Origin: Notospermus geniculatus | Lineage: Eukaryota; Nemertea; Pilidiophora; Heteronemertea; Lineidae | Reading direction: 5' to 3' | NCBI GenBank assembly: GCA_002633025.1 | Contig: NMRB01000706.1 | Location: forward strand, 146,785-210,784 | DNA: 64,000 nucleotides | In this document: piece by piece, positions 1 to 10,600 of the stretch | How the letters are laid out: each line of letters opens with the position of its first letter | How positions within the stretch are numbered: position 1 is the first letter of the stretch | Made by a program: the position numbers and the translations under genes | The notes under the pieces: generated by a model | Told to the model about the DNA's origin: nothing | The model's input: the letters and a program-made list of their open reading frames with translations, nothing else | Databases searched by the model: none

Positions 1-425
1 GGTCAGTCGACTTTAAAACACCCCTACCGCATTGAGATTTGCCGGAATGTGCGCCCAGCCATAAGGCCTAGTAGTATCTCCCACGAAGGCAAAAAGGAGT
101 GAATGGTGGCCGGCAGTTTCAGGAAACGTATGGTCTCCAAGGACCTTATTTTATACTCATGGCGAGAAAGAAGCAAAGAATTCTGCCAGTAGCTTTCAAC
201 AACCGTTACCGCTGCAAATCAGCCAAGCTACGGAACCATCACGAATGATGGACATCAGCGAGTGTGCGTTCAAAAAACGCAACAGGACGAAACGAAGAAA
301 CTCACTTTTGTTGTGTATACGCCATCATGTATTGTATGCCCAATACACGGCTGCTGAAGCCTGGGGGGTGAGGATTGAGTTATTTCTTAAAATAAACGGG
401 CCAGAGCACGTTGGCTATTTGTCTC
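1..425. other. No gene seen
   Basis: No convincing coding exon, RNA gene or repeat boundary is visible before the foldback cluster that begins near 426. The only open stretch (245-457) has no recognisable motif and runs into the hairpin arm. Confidence 0.5.
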
Positions 426-2924
426 CAACTCATTTTGGTTCCCGAAGCTACCGCTAGAGAGTGCTGTCAAATGGTAGCTTCGGTAACGGGCGCCATTTTG
501 GCTGGCAGAAAACTGACGGCCTGACGTCATTGCCGCGAAAACTGGATCACATGATCATCCACGGGTATGGATTTTTGAGTAACGGTCGATGATCATGTGA
601 TCCAGTTTTCGCGGCAATGACGTCAGGCCGTCAGTTTTCTGCCAGCCAAAATGGCGCCCGTTACCGAAGCTACCATTTGACAGCACTCTCTAGCGGTAGC
701 TTCGGGAACCAAAATGTCTCCAACTATCGGAAATTGCCGAGTGTAAAATTTCCGAATGCAAATGCAGGTCAGAGGTCCGCTTGTGATAAAACCGAAACCT
801 GTTCGAGCCCGAGACTGGGCCGTCGATACATGAATAGACGACAAACGTATGTTCATTGATACTAAAGTTTAGTATCAATGAACACAGTACTTCACAGCAC
901 AATCCTCTGTTGGGTGATCCACACCCAACAGTCATTCGGCTCCGTACCTAGTAATCAATGAAGGTGGAGATATGGCCGACTATTTAGCAGATTATTAGCA
1001 GATTTCGTCGCTGTGTTGGGATTTTACCGCCATCCAGTTTGGGTCAAGAAAACTTCTATTCGGTGACACTATAGGTGTCATCGCATAATACGGCACGAAC
1101 TGCCGACTTCACGTGCTGCATTTTGTCTCTCGTCCACCAGCAGACTGTTGGGTGTGCATCACCTCTCAAACTATACCAGTTTAGTATCAATGAACACAGT
1201 ACTTTTATTGTCTATTCATGTATCGACGGCCCAGTCTCGGGCTCGAATTCAGGTTTCGGTTTTATCACAAGCGGACCTCTGACCTGCATTTGCATACGGA
1301 AATTTTACACTCGGCAATTTCCGATAGTTGTCGGCGAGATCAGTTCAGATGCTATGAATTCCTATTGCGTTATGCAGATCAAGGGTGAGAGGTCAGACTA
1401 TTTCCACCAATGGCCGGCGTATTTGTTATTGTTTACATTTAGCGACAGGGAAGAACAGAGCACGTTATTTGTCTCCATTCACATAACAAACGATTTTGTG
1501 TCCGGTTTTTGGCGAGTAACTTCTTATGAAGTGGAAACAATAAGCCATTGAGGTACAATAAGGGAATCACAAAAGACACGCTCTGCTGGTGGACGAGAGA
1601 CAATGCAGCACGTGAAGTCGGCAGTTCGCGCCGTATTATGCGATGACACCTAGTGTCGCCGAACAGAACTTTACTTGACCCAAACTGGGTGGTGGTAAAA
1701 TCCCAACACAGTGACGAAATCTGCGAATCAGTTAGAAATTTGGCCATGTCTCCGCCTACATTGATGACTAAGAGGTGGAGAATGACTGTTGGGTGTGGAT
1801 CACCTCTCAAACTATCCCAGTTGATATATAAGCAATGAACACAGTACTTTTGTCGTCTATTCATGTATCGACGGCCCAGTCTCGGGCTCGAATTCAGGTT
1901 TCGGTTTTATCACAAGCGGACCTCTGACCTTCATTTGCAAACTATTCCAGTTGATATGTAAGCAATGAACACAGTAGGCCTACTTATGTCGTCTATTCAT
2001 GTATCGACGGCCCAGTCTCGGGCTCGAATTCTGCAGGTTTCGGTTTTATCACAAGCGGACCTCTGACCTTCATTTGCATACGGAAATTTTACACTCGGCA
2101 GTTTCCGATAGTTGTCGGCGAGATCAATGCAGATTCCATGAATTCCTATTGCGTTATGCAGATCAAGGGTGAGAGGTCAGACTATTTAGATTTCCACCAA
2201 TGGGCGTGTATTGTTATTGTTTACTTTTAGCGACGGGGAAGAACAGAGCACGTTATTTATCTCCATTCACATAACAAACGATTTTGTGTCCGTTTTTGGC
2301 GAGTACCTTCTTATGAAGTGGAAACAAGAAGTCATTGAGGTACAATAAGGGAATCACAAAAGACACGCTCTGCTGGTGGACGAGAGACAATGCAGCACGT
2401 GAAGTCGGCAGTTCGCGCCGTATTATGAGATGACACCTAGTGTCACCGATCAGAACTTTACTTGACCCAAACTGGGTGCATGGTAAAATCCCAACACAGT
2501 GACGAAATCTAGTGCTAATAATCTGCTAATTAGTCGGCCATATCTCCACCTTCATTGATGACTAAGAGGTACGGAGCCAAATGACTGTTGGGTGTGGATC
2601 ACCTCTCAAACTATACCAGTTTAGTATCAATGAACACAGTACTTTTGTTGTCTATTCATGTATCGACAGCCCAGTCTCGGGCTCGAATTCAGGTTTCGGT
2701 TTTATCACAAGCGGACCTCTGACCTGCATTTGCATACGGAAATTTTACACTCGGCAATTTCCGATAGTTGTCGGCGACATCAGTGCAGATTCTATGAATT
2801 CCTTTTGCATTATGCAGATCAAGGGTGAGAGGTCAGACTATTTTCACCAATGGGCGTATTTGTTATTGTTTACATTTAGCGACGGGGAAGAACAGAGCAC
2901 GTTATTTGTCTCCATTCACATAAC
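426..2924. repeat. Foldback-type repeat cluster, several rearranged copies of one unit
   Basis: The same sentences of sequence recur here three to four times: a block containing ACTGTTGGGTGTGGATCACC, then a block reading TATCGACGGCCCAGTCTCGG, then AAGCGGACCTCTGACCTGC, then CACGTGAAGTCGGCAGTTCG. They recur in direct order around 1180-1560, 1790-1920, 1990-2420 and 2590-2920, and in the opposite strand around 720-960. Open frames crossing this region (for example 1075-1551 and 2581 onward) are translations of the repeat and match no protein I know. Short local palindromes occur at unit joints, for example 852-884, where GTTCATTGATACTAAA is followed directly by its complement. The cluster is cut at its right end by an assembly gap. 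I read it as nested non-autonomous DNA transposons of foldback type; the family is not identified. Confidence 0.75.
431..716. repeat. Perfect long hairpin: 129-base arms, 28-base loop
   Basis: Bases 431-559 and 588-716 are exact reverse complements as far as I can read them. They are separated by a 28-base loop (560-587). The outer end reads CATTTTGGTTCCCGAAGC and the inner end reads CATGATCATC. Arms this identical imply a very recent foldback element or an end-joining palindrome. Confidence 0.85.
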
Positions 2925-3101
2925 NNNNNNNNNNNNNNNNNNNNNNNNNNNNNNNNNNNNNNNNNNNNNNNNNNNNNNNNNNNNNNNNNNNNNNNNNNNN
3001 NNNNNNNNNNNNNNNNNNNNNNNNNNNNNNNNNNNNNNNNNNNNNNNNNNNNNNNNNNNNNNNNNNNNNNNNNNNNNNNNNNNNNNNNNNNNNNNNNNNN
3101 N
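2925..3101. other. Assembly gap (177 N)
   Basis: A run of undetermined bases separates the left repeat cluster from the retrotransposon fragment. Upstream parts of the retrotransposon may be hidden in it. Confidence 0.99.
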
Positions 3102-4040
3102 ACAGGGTGGCAAACTTTGGAATCTAGAAGGGAAACTAAGTCATTATGTTTGATGTTTAAAATAAACAAGGGCCTAACTCCCAATTTTTTAAATAACATT
3201 ATTAGTCCAAACGTTGGTGATGATCAACCTTACAATCTCAGGAACAATCTAGACCTAAGAAGACCCAATTTTACTAGGCGTATCACAATGAATTCATTTG
3301 CATATCGGGGTGTGATGTTATGGAATAATGTTGATCCTGTGACAAGAGCTCTAAGAACTCTACCTAGTTTTAAATATGCTATCACAAGAAATAATAGAGT
3401 TTCAGTTCCTGTATGGTATGGTTTGGGGTGTAGGCCGGAATCCATTTTTCTCACTAGATTAAGAAACCAATGCAGTACTTTGAATGGTCATCTGTTTAGA
3501 TGCAACATTGTAAACAATCCCAGTTGTGATTGTGGATATCATTTCGAGGGCACTTGTCATTTCTTCTTCGAGTGTCCTCGTTATGATGGCCAACGTCGAT
3601 TATTGAGGCAGGACTTGCAGTGGTTACAAGACCTCTCACTGGATGTATTATTGCACGGCAATATTAACCTTACTTTGGAGGAAAATCGTTTGATTGTTGT
3701 TGCCGTGCATAGATACATCCGTGATACAAAACGTTTTCGCCAATAGTTGGGCTCTCAACCTTTCATATTTAAATTTTCCTGTAATCATGGTAACATTGCT
3801 ATTTTATTAAAACCTTATCAAGCTATTACTGCTCAACTCGTGGCTGACTCGCGAATGTCTCATTTCACTGCTGCACGCTGTTCATCTGTCCATTTTTGTT
3901 CTAATATGTATAGCAAAACAATGTATCTTTATTCAGATTGCTTGTAACTGGCATATGGTAAGGACGTTTGTAAGTTCAGTAGGAACTTTTGGTCCAAACC
4001 CTATTCCTGTATGTCTGGAATAAAAATATGTTTAAACTAA
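3102..4040 (+). mobile_element. 3' fragment of a non-LTR retrotransposon (LINE ORF2 C-terminus plus 3' UTR)
   Basis: An open frame from the gap edge to a stop at 3744-3746 encodes the C-terminal part of a LINE ORF2-type protein. Seen directly: the post-RT motif with LWNN followed by PSFKYAI, equivalent to the W-N-x-L-P...F-K signature after the reverse transcriptase. A second zone follows with LRNQCSTLNGHLFRCN, then CDCG, then HFFFECPRY, which is the C-C-H-C-like tail (Cys-x-Cys ... His-Phe-x-x-x-Cys) known from many LINE ORF2 proteins. The endonuclease and RT catalytic parts are absent, being in the gap or lost by 5' truncation, which is usual for LINEs. An AATAAA lies at 4019-4024 near the likely 3' end. 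It cannot be autonomous as seen here. The clade is not decided. Confidence 0.8.
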
Positions 4041-4041
4041 A

Positions 4042-4640
4042 GAGGTCCGCTTGTGATAAAACCGAAACCTGAATTGGAGCCCGAGACTGGGCCGTCGATA
4101 CATGAATAGACAACAAAAGTACTGTGTTCATTGATACTAAACTGTATAGTTTGAGAGGTGATCCACACCCAACAGTCATTTGGCTCCGTACGTACCTCTT
4201 AGTCATCAATGAAGGTGGAGATATGGCCGACTAATTAGCAGATTATTAGCAGATTTCGTCACTGTGTTGGGATTTTACCACCACCCAGTTTGGGTCAAGT
4301 AAAGTTCTGTTCGGTGACACTAGGTGTCATCTCATAATACGGCGCGAACTGCCGACTTCACGTGCTGCATTGTCTCTCGTCCACCAGCAGAGCTGTGTCT
4401 TTTGTGACCACTTCATAAGAAGTTACTCGCCAAAAACGGACACAAAATCGTTTGTTATGTGAATGGAGACGAATAACGTGGTCTGTTCTTCCCAGTCGCT
4501 AAATGTAAACAATAACAAACACGCCCATTGGTGGAAATCTAAATAGTCTGACCTCTCACCCTTGATCTGCATAACGCAAATTTTATAGGAATTCATAGAA
4601 TCTGCATTGATCTCGCCGATAAGAACTATTATCAAGAAAA
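4042..4640 (-). repeat. Inverted copy of the upstream repeat unit
   Basis: This stretch is the reverse complement of the unit found at about 2420-2733 and continues into the block seen at 2820-2920 and 2160-2330. With those copies it forms a long inverted repeat with arms of at least 300 bases flanking the gap and the LINE fragment. Confidence 0.8.
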
Positions 4641-4654
4641 TGTGCGCTTTCATC

Positions 4655-4741
4655 AGCGAGTCGTGGTGGCTCAGTCGGCTAGGTTTCTTGCTTTTGCGCC
4701 GAGCGCTGCGGGTTCGATACCCCTCTCTGCCCATTTTTTTT
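4655..4741 (+). repeat. tRNA-like sequence with pol III boxes (SINE head or tRNA pseudogene)
   Basis: Box A (TGGCTCAGTCGG, 4667-4678) and box B (GGTTCGATACC, 4711-4721) are clear. A run of T follows at 4734-4741 and could end a pol III transcript. The ends CTCTGCCC and GCGAGTCG do not pair as an acceptor stem, so this is not a functional tRNA gene as read. Confidence 0.6.
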
Positions 4742-6427
4742 CATCAAGTTAGGGAAATATTTTAAGTTCTGTCACCTCCTGGAAACACTCTTGATGTAGC
4801 TGCACCCGTTATTTGATGGTTTATGCATGTTTATACCGTACCGGTACTTATTGCTTGGTGCTTACAGGCCTACCAACCCACAGGGAATTGAGGCATGCAT
4901 TGCAGGGGTGGTGGGTGGTGTGTTACACAGGTCGAAGGAGCCACGCCATACCCCGGTAATAACACCCCCTCCCCCCAGTAATGCCACGGTCTATGAAGTG
5001 AATGGCGTTGGGCGATGACGCCGAGTGCCACATCCTTGTGAACCCACAGAAAAGTAAAGACGCAAAGCGAGACGGTGCGAACTTTCAGAGCTTTCAAGGG
5101 GGGGGGGGCACCTCCATCTGCCTTTGACATTAAAAAACGCAACCCCTGACCCCTTTTCGAAGACGCTCCGGTATTTCTATACCAAAAATCCCTTGACTCG
5201 TATTCCTACGGTCCAACAAACAATTCATGCCAAATTACCCGAGGCCTTTTCTACATGTAGGTATTTTAGACATACTTATTAGACAGTTAGGTCGTGATCG
5301 ATCAGTGAGACCTCTCTGAAGGGTCTTGTTGAATAATCATGCATAGGCCTTTCTGTGTTCTCTGAGGAGTTCGACGCACTTGTCCGAAGGCGACGTTTTC
5401 AAGTCTACCTTTATAAGATACATACAACGAAGACCAAAGCTCCTGTAAAACATACTTGCGGAGTAGTTTCGGGAAGAACGGTAACCGGAGGCGGCTTTAA
5501 CGGCTGCGCGTTCTGAGAGTATAGCGATAAGCAGTTTCTTTTGCAACTGTTTCGAGTAATGATGGCTTGATCACAAATGGCAGCGCTAGTGGTAAGTCTG
5601 GCAATACATTCCTCTTTTTCTGTTTTCAACAGCGAAACTTTCATTATCTACTTCCTGGGTAAAGCCTAGGTCACAAATCCACCGGGCCCCGTACGATTTT
5701 CCCCACCCAGGCGCTTGCCGTGGATTTTAGAGACTGAAACACGGATCTAAGATGAATTATGCCAAATATCGCCTCAATAGTTAAGCGGAAATTAGACTGG
5801 ATCAAACTGGGCACCGTAGAGATTGGCCAAAATGTCTGTTTTTACTCGCCGTACGGGACCCGGAGTGGATATGTTGGTCATAATTTCGGTACCAAATTTC
5901 GGTATCACCGGAGGCGCGGATATGAGGGACCTGATGCCAGACTGTAGGAGAAGACTTCATTCGGCAGTGGCATCGTTTAGACTAGGGGGGATAGTTATCG
6001 GAGGTTCTTAGCGCTCGCTCCCTTCGTCACCTCACACAAGTACGGGATGATGAAGGGCGCGAGTACAAACCACTAATTACCTCAGGATGCGTGCACTGCG
6101 TCTGTTGCCTGTCTGACATTTCTCGTCTGGAATGCAATTAATGCTTGGATAATGACGTAAATTCTCCTAATTTTGTATGTAATTAGGCCTAAGTGGCAGT
6201 CTAGGCATCTGTGTCATCGTTGTCATATTTTTGCACATTTAAATAATCCAGAGTGCTCAAAGCCACATATTTTATACAAATATGTAAGTAGGGCCTACAC
6301 GTTGCACAGGCTTAGATGACATCGACAAGTCGTGTTAGAATCGGGTGCATGCCAGTGTGGGCAATCACGTTGGACTCGAAGAAATGACGGATGTAAACCT
6401 GGGTTCATGAAATAAAACGATTGTGAA
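4742..6427. other. Intergenic, no gene recognised
   Basis: Short open frames on both strands (for example 4870-5142 minus, 5337-5644 minus, 5759-6011 plus) overlap each other and lack splice context or recognisable motifs. A G-run near 5098-5107 and C-runs near 4964-4977 are low complexity. No other structure is seen. Confidence 0.5.
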
Positions 6428-6526
6428 ATGAGTAGCACCCAAAGCAAATCTCTCGGAAAAGCCCAGCAGACCCTACTGTCACTGGCGTTGTCTGCTGTCG
6501 CTACTACTGGTGATGGTCAAAATACG
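6428..6526 (+). CDS. Candidate alternative first exon of the downstream RhoGAP gene
   Basis: An ATG at 6428 opens 33 codons (starting MSSTQSKSLGKAQQ) that run exactly into a strong donor, ACG|GTAAGT, in phase 0. The annotated first exon of the RhoGAP gene (7684-7785) also ends in phase 0, so this exon could splice in frame to exon 2 at 11501 and replace the basic N-terminus. The peptide itself is not recognised. It could instead belong to another transcript or be chance. RNA data are required. Confidence 0.35.
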
Positions 6527-7499
6527 GTAAGTTTTTAGTGTTTGATTTGGAATTTTTTCTAGGTTTGAATAGGAATGCCGGGCTGCCGACAATTTCCATG
6601 AATCAAGCCACAGTGCGGGTTCGACAATTTTGTTCACTTGGTTGCGCATCAGCTGAACCTTCTCATCGCAGTTGCTGCTGTGACCAGTTTCGGGATGACG
6701 GTCGTCGTCGTCACATGCAGATTGATATTTGGACTAGGATGCGAGCGATTGGTATTTGACGGGCAAGATTCGATAGCACGCTGGATCTGAAAAGGCGCAC
6801 CTCGCAGCGGTCCGTTTTGGCAATGTAGCCGACATAGACGCCATCTGTGAAAAGTGGCAGAACCCAGGTTGGGGACGGGTATGGCGAATGGCGAATTTAG
6901 TTTTCCTCAGAAATAAACTTACCAACTACTATGGCAAGCTATTTGTCCAATATGTCTAAAAACTTAGTTTTTTGTGACAAAGAGGTAGTTTTATCATTAA
7001 AACTTAGTTCTATGTGCCCGTTTTTTGTCCATCAAAATGCATGTATGTCTAAAAACCTGCTTTTTTGTGACAAAACCTTACGTTTTGTCATAAACAATCT
7101 AGTTTTTATTTTTTTAAGGAACATAGGGCCTACTCTTTGTGGATGGCGTGGATCAGACCTTTGGGGAGTACTTGACAATATTTTCTTTCCAGTAATGTTG
7201 TTCGTTAGACTGACCCTTTTCCGAGTACCGTCCCGCGTTTCGAGGGCAGAAGACCAGTCTATTTGTCAGTGTAACAATTGACTAACAGATGGCGCTTGTG
7301 TAGTCCAGGCATGTCGATTAAAAGGCCCAGAAAGAATACTTCTGGAATGCAATCTAATATCTAAAACCGCAGAAATACAGCTTCTATAAGATATGAATCA
7401 TATAAACGTCGTATAATTGCTCACACATGCACTGTAGGCTAATGGGAAAGTCATGAAAACAAATTTGAAAATAAAAGAGCAGACGACATAAGATGCAGC
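6527..7499. other. Intergenic or intronic, weak local repeat, no gene
   Basis: Around 6949-7090 a phrase close to TGTCTAAAAAC followed by TTTTTTGTGACAAA occurs twice. No coding exon is recognised; the open frame 6931-7281 is the repeat read through. Confidence 0.45.
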
Positions 7500-7683
7500 A
7501 CGTGCTTTCATTTGCGATCACGTGGTCACTCGCATTGATTCATGGCGGACGAAGTGTGTGTGTTCGCAAGTGAAAGTTTCTTCGAAGTTTTCCCCCCTTG
7601 CAATTATCTTTTCGGCTCTTCACCGACCAGTGCAATGACACATAGAGTCATCTCTATAGCTGCATAACTTTATTGCCGTTGAA
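7500..7683 (+). promoter_or_regulatory. Likely proximal promoter / 5' UTR of the RhoGAP gene
   Basis: The sequence immediately upstream of the initiator ATG is rich in CG dinucleotides compared with its surroundings and holds E-box-like CACGTG sites. One is CACGTGCTTT near 7499 and another is TCACGTGGTC near 7519. No TATA box is evident. The assignment rests on position only. Confidence 0.3.
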
Positions 7684-10600
7684 ATGGCGAACGTGGGGCG
7701 GAAATTGCAGAAGCTGCAGAAGAGCTTGAAAGTCAAACGAGTTTCTGCTTCGGGCGGCGGGCCTTTGACGCCCACGAGTCCAATTGTAAGTTACTTTCTT
7801 CCTCAAATAACCCATGTATAGTAAATATTTTTGTATAAATATTCAAGGTCAACATGTCCCATTTCAAGCTGTGCAGTCTATATGCAGTGTAATGACTTGC
7901 TGTTGTTTTAAATAATGATGTAAAAAAGTGACATCGCTTGACAAGTTGATTGCTGTGTAGTTAGCCGTATACAATGTATTACAATGCCTGCACTGACACT
8001 GTCAGAAGAGTGCGTAGGTGTGGGTACGTGGAGAAAACCTGCTCATTTGGTGAAGGTGGTTTCAGGATTGTATTGCAGATTTGGTTCTGGTGTGGTACAT
8101 GTTGGTAGGCCTATAGAAAGTGTCTGGAGTTTTGGCTCAATGGAACAGTAGCCTAGGCCTATTGCAGAAAACCACATCGAGAATCGGACACGGATCTCCC
8201 GCCTAATTATGTTGCAGTTATTCCAAAAGAGTTGGTCAGCTGCAAAATCATGAAAATAGAGAGCAAAAAATCTGTATGTTCATCAGTTGGCTAATGACTG
8301 CCACTGATTATTTTCAAGATCCGGAAACAGTAGGCCTAACAAGTCTTTGGGCCGTATGCTCGGGTCAGACTTCAGCCAGACTTTCAGTTTCATGTAAGTC
8401 TGACTTTTCTCAATGCTTCAAGCGTAGAGAAAGTCTAACTTCAGCTATACTTTAGGCTAAAGTCCGACTCCCAGGTTCATCCATTGACTTGGTGCACAGT
8501 TATATAATTCTCAGTTCTCTCTGGGACACACTGTATATCTGCAGTGGTACCAGTTCCATAGCTCTTTTAATCATGACACTTGAATTGTGACACTTCAGTT
8601 CAATCAATCGTTACTCATTTCTGAATGACACATCCTTGACTTTTCCTATCCGATATTGATTATCTTCTTATTCTAATTCTTATTGATTCTCCACTGTGCA
8701 GTCGATGTGATCACGCATTGATATGAAGACAACCATGTCTTCACTGACTGCAAGCTTGGAAATACATGTATAGTGACACAAGGTGTGCCAGAAGCCAGAA
8801 ATGAGCATACATGTAGCCTACATGTAGTCATGAAAAGATGGTGCAACTTATTCGCGATGTGGCACTGTCTGATTATCAGCTCAGTCCTAATTACGCAGAG
8901 ACAATGAATGTGAGGCCAATTTCCAAATATTTCTGAAAATACACCCTACTTCAACTCCTGGGCACCTCACCACCTTTTTAGCTCACCTGTGGTTAGCGCT
9001 CACAATGGTGCAACGTCCGTCGTCGTCGTCATCTGTAGCAGTGGGCACGTTTCGTAACCGCTTCGGCTATTGATCTGCAACTTGACGCAAGGGCCCAACG
9101 CGCTGCGTAGCGGCCAACAGCGAAGCTAGCCAAAGACTTTGTCACGGGTCAGTCAATAGAATTGGACTAATAGGTGAAATTGGTCTAATGTTCAGATGGA
9201 ATATACCGGACGGTTGGTTCACGTTTTTAGTGCCAGTGAATGTTAGATGGGTACATTATGTAGCGATATACTGACAGATTTGCTGGGGACTTGCTCTGTG
9301 GATGTTATGAAATGCGATTTTTGTAAGATTATTCTGATTCGTGACGTCATTTCTATTATCATAAAAATATGTTGAGTAGCTGGGATGTATTTATAAACAT
9401 TTATTCAACAGCCACCATCATGGCCGGCTGGCGCATCGGTAGAGCGTCCGGCTATGAATCCGGGGCCCCGGGTTTGAGCCTTGCGATGGTCGATTTTTTC
9501 ACGCGTCTGTTTCTCTGTTTATTTTTTTTTCGCTGAACACTTTTAGTCGCAGGACGAATATCTCCCCAGCCCCCCCCAGCCCTTCCATTTCCCTACAAAT
9601 CTGCATTTGCTAATAAATACTTATAACCACAGATCCCTGTCAGCTGTCCTGCATTCAGAGAGACTGTTCACTAAAGTCTCTCTGAATGCAGGGGCAGCTG
9701 TGACGACCATCGACATTCCCCTCCCAGTCACCAAAAATATCAACATCCCGACTAACGTTCAAGACTACTGGGTACATACCCCAAGGTCATATGGCCTATA
9801 GCCACTTTTACACTACGCAGAATTTTGGCCCGGATGAACCGTGCCGTGCTCGACCCGGGCCAGGCCCGCCTCAGAAAGAGCATTTTACCCCATTTACACT
9901 GCACCATGAAAACCATGCCAATATCTGAATCGCCGGCTCTCCTTTCTGTGGAGGTAGGAAATCTCCGTCATTTTCAATATGGCTGCGCCCATGATCATTC
10001 GCGGCAATGACGTATTGAGTTCAAGGCCGATAAATGAGCATGCGCACTTCACTAAAGGCGAGTCATTCAAGTGGGCCGAGCCCAGTAGCGTGTTTACACT
10101 GTGCAGTTTTCCAGCGGAACCGTGCTCGACCCGGGCCGTCNGATATGAAACATGGTTGCTTGGAAACAATCATTCTATCATTCTTCTAGACATCAGCTTT
10201 GAATCACCAGGCCTTTGTACCCTCTGCTTTGACGTCGTGGGTGTGCTGAGATCAGATGATATCATGCTGTGTATGTGGTAGTTGTGGATAGCTTGAAATG
10301 TTATCGTCCATTGAGCTTTTGCATCCTCGTTTTGTGTCTCTGAAGTTGCTTCAACAATTCTTTGATCTGATAATAATTCTGTCATGTTGGACGATTTGGA
10401 GGTTTGTATGATCAAAGTGCTTAACAAATTTTTCAGTAGGCCTACATATTTAAATGTTGATGTGATGATACTCAGTCTTGTGATAATGTAGGTGTCATGA
10501 GTTCTCGCTGTGGGTGCAGTAAAAATGATAAATTAGGTTTTCCTGGTAATCAAATCAAGTTGACATATTGTGGGAGTCAAATCTCCAATTGCTCAACGAC

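Noticed and set aside
1075-1551. 158-codon open frame (and its relative at 2581-2924)
   Set aside because: It is a translation of the repeat unit present in several copies on both strands, with no known domain and one copy running into the gap.
2876-3199. Minus-strand frames through the gap
   Set aside because: Most of the translation is undetermined sequence and the remainder is antisense to the LINE frame.
4655-4741. Functional tRNA gene
   Set aside because: The internal promoter boxes are present but the acceptor stem does not pair.
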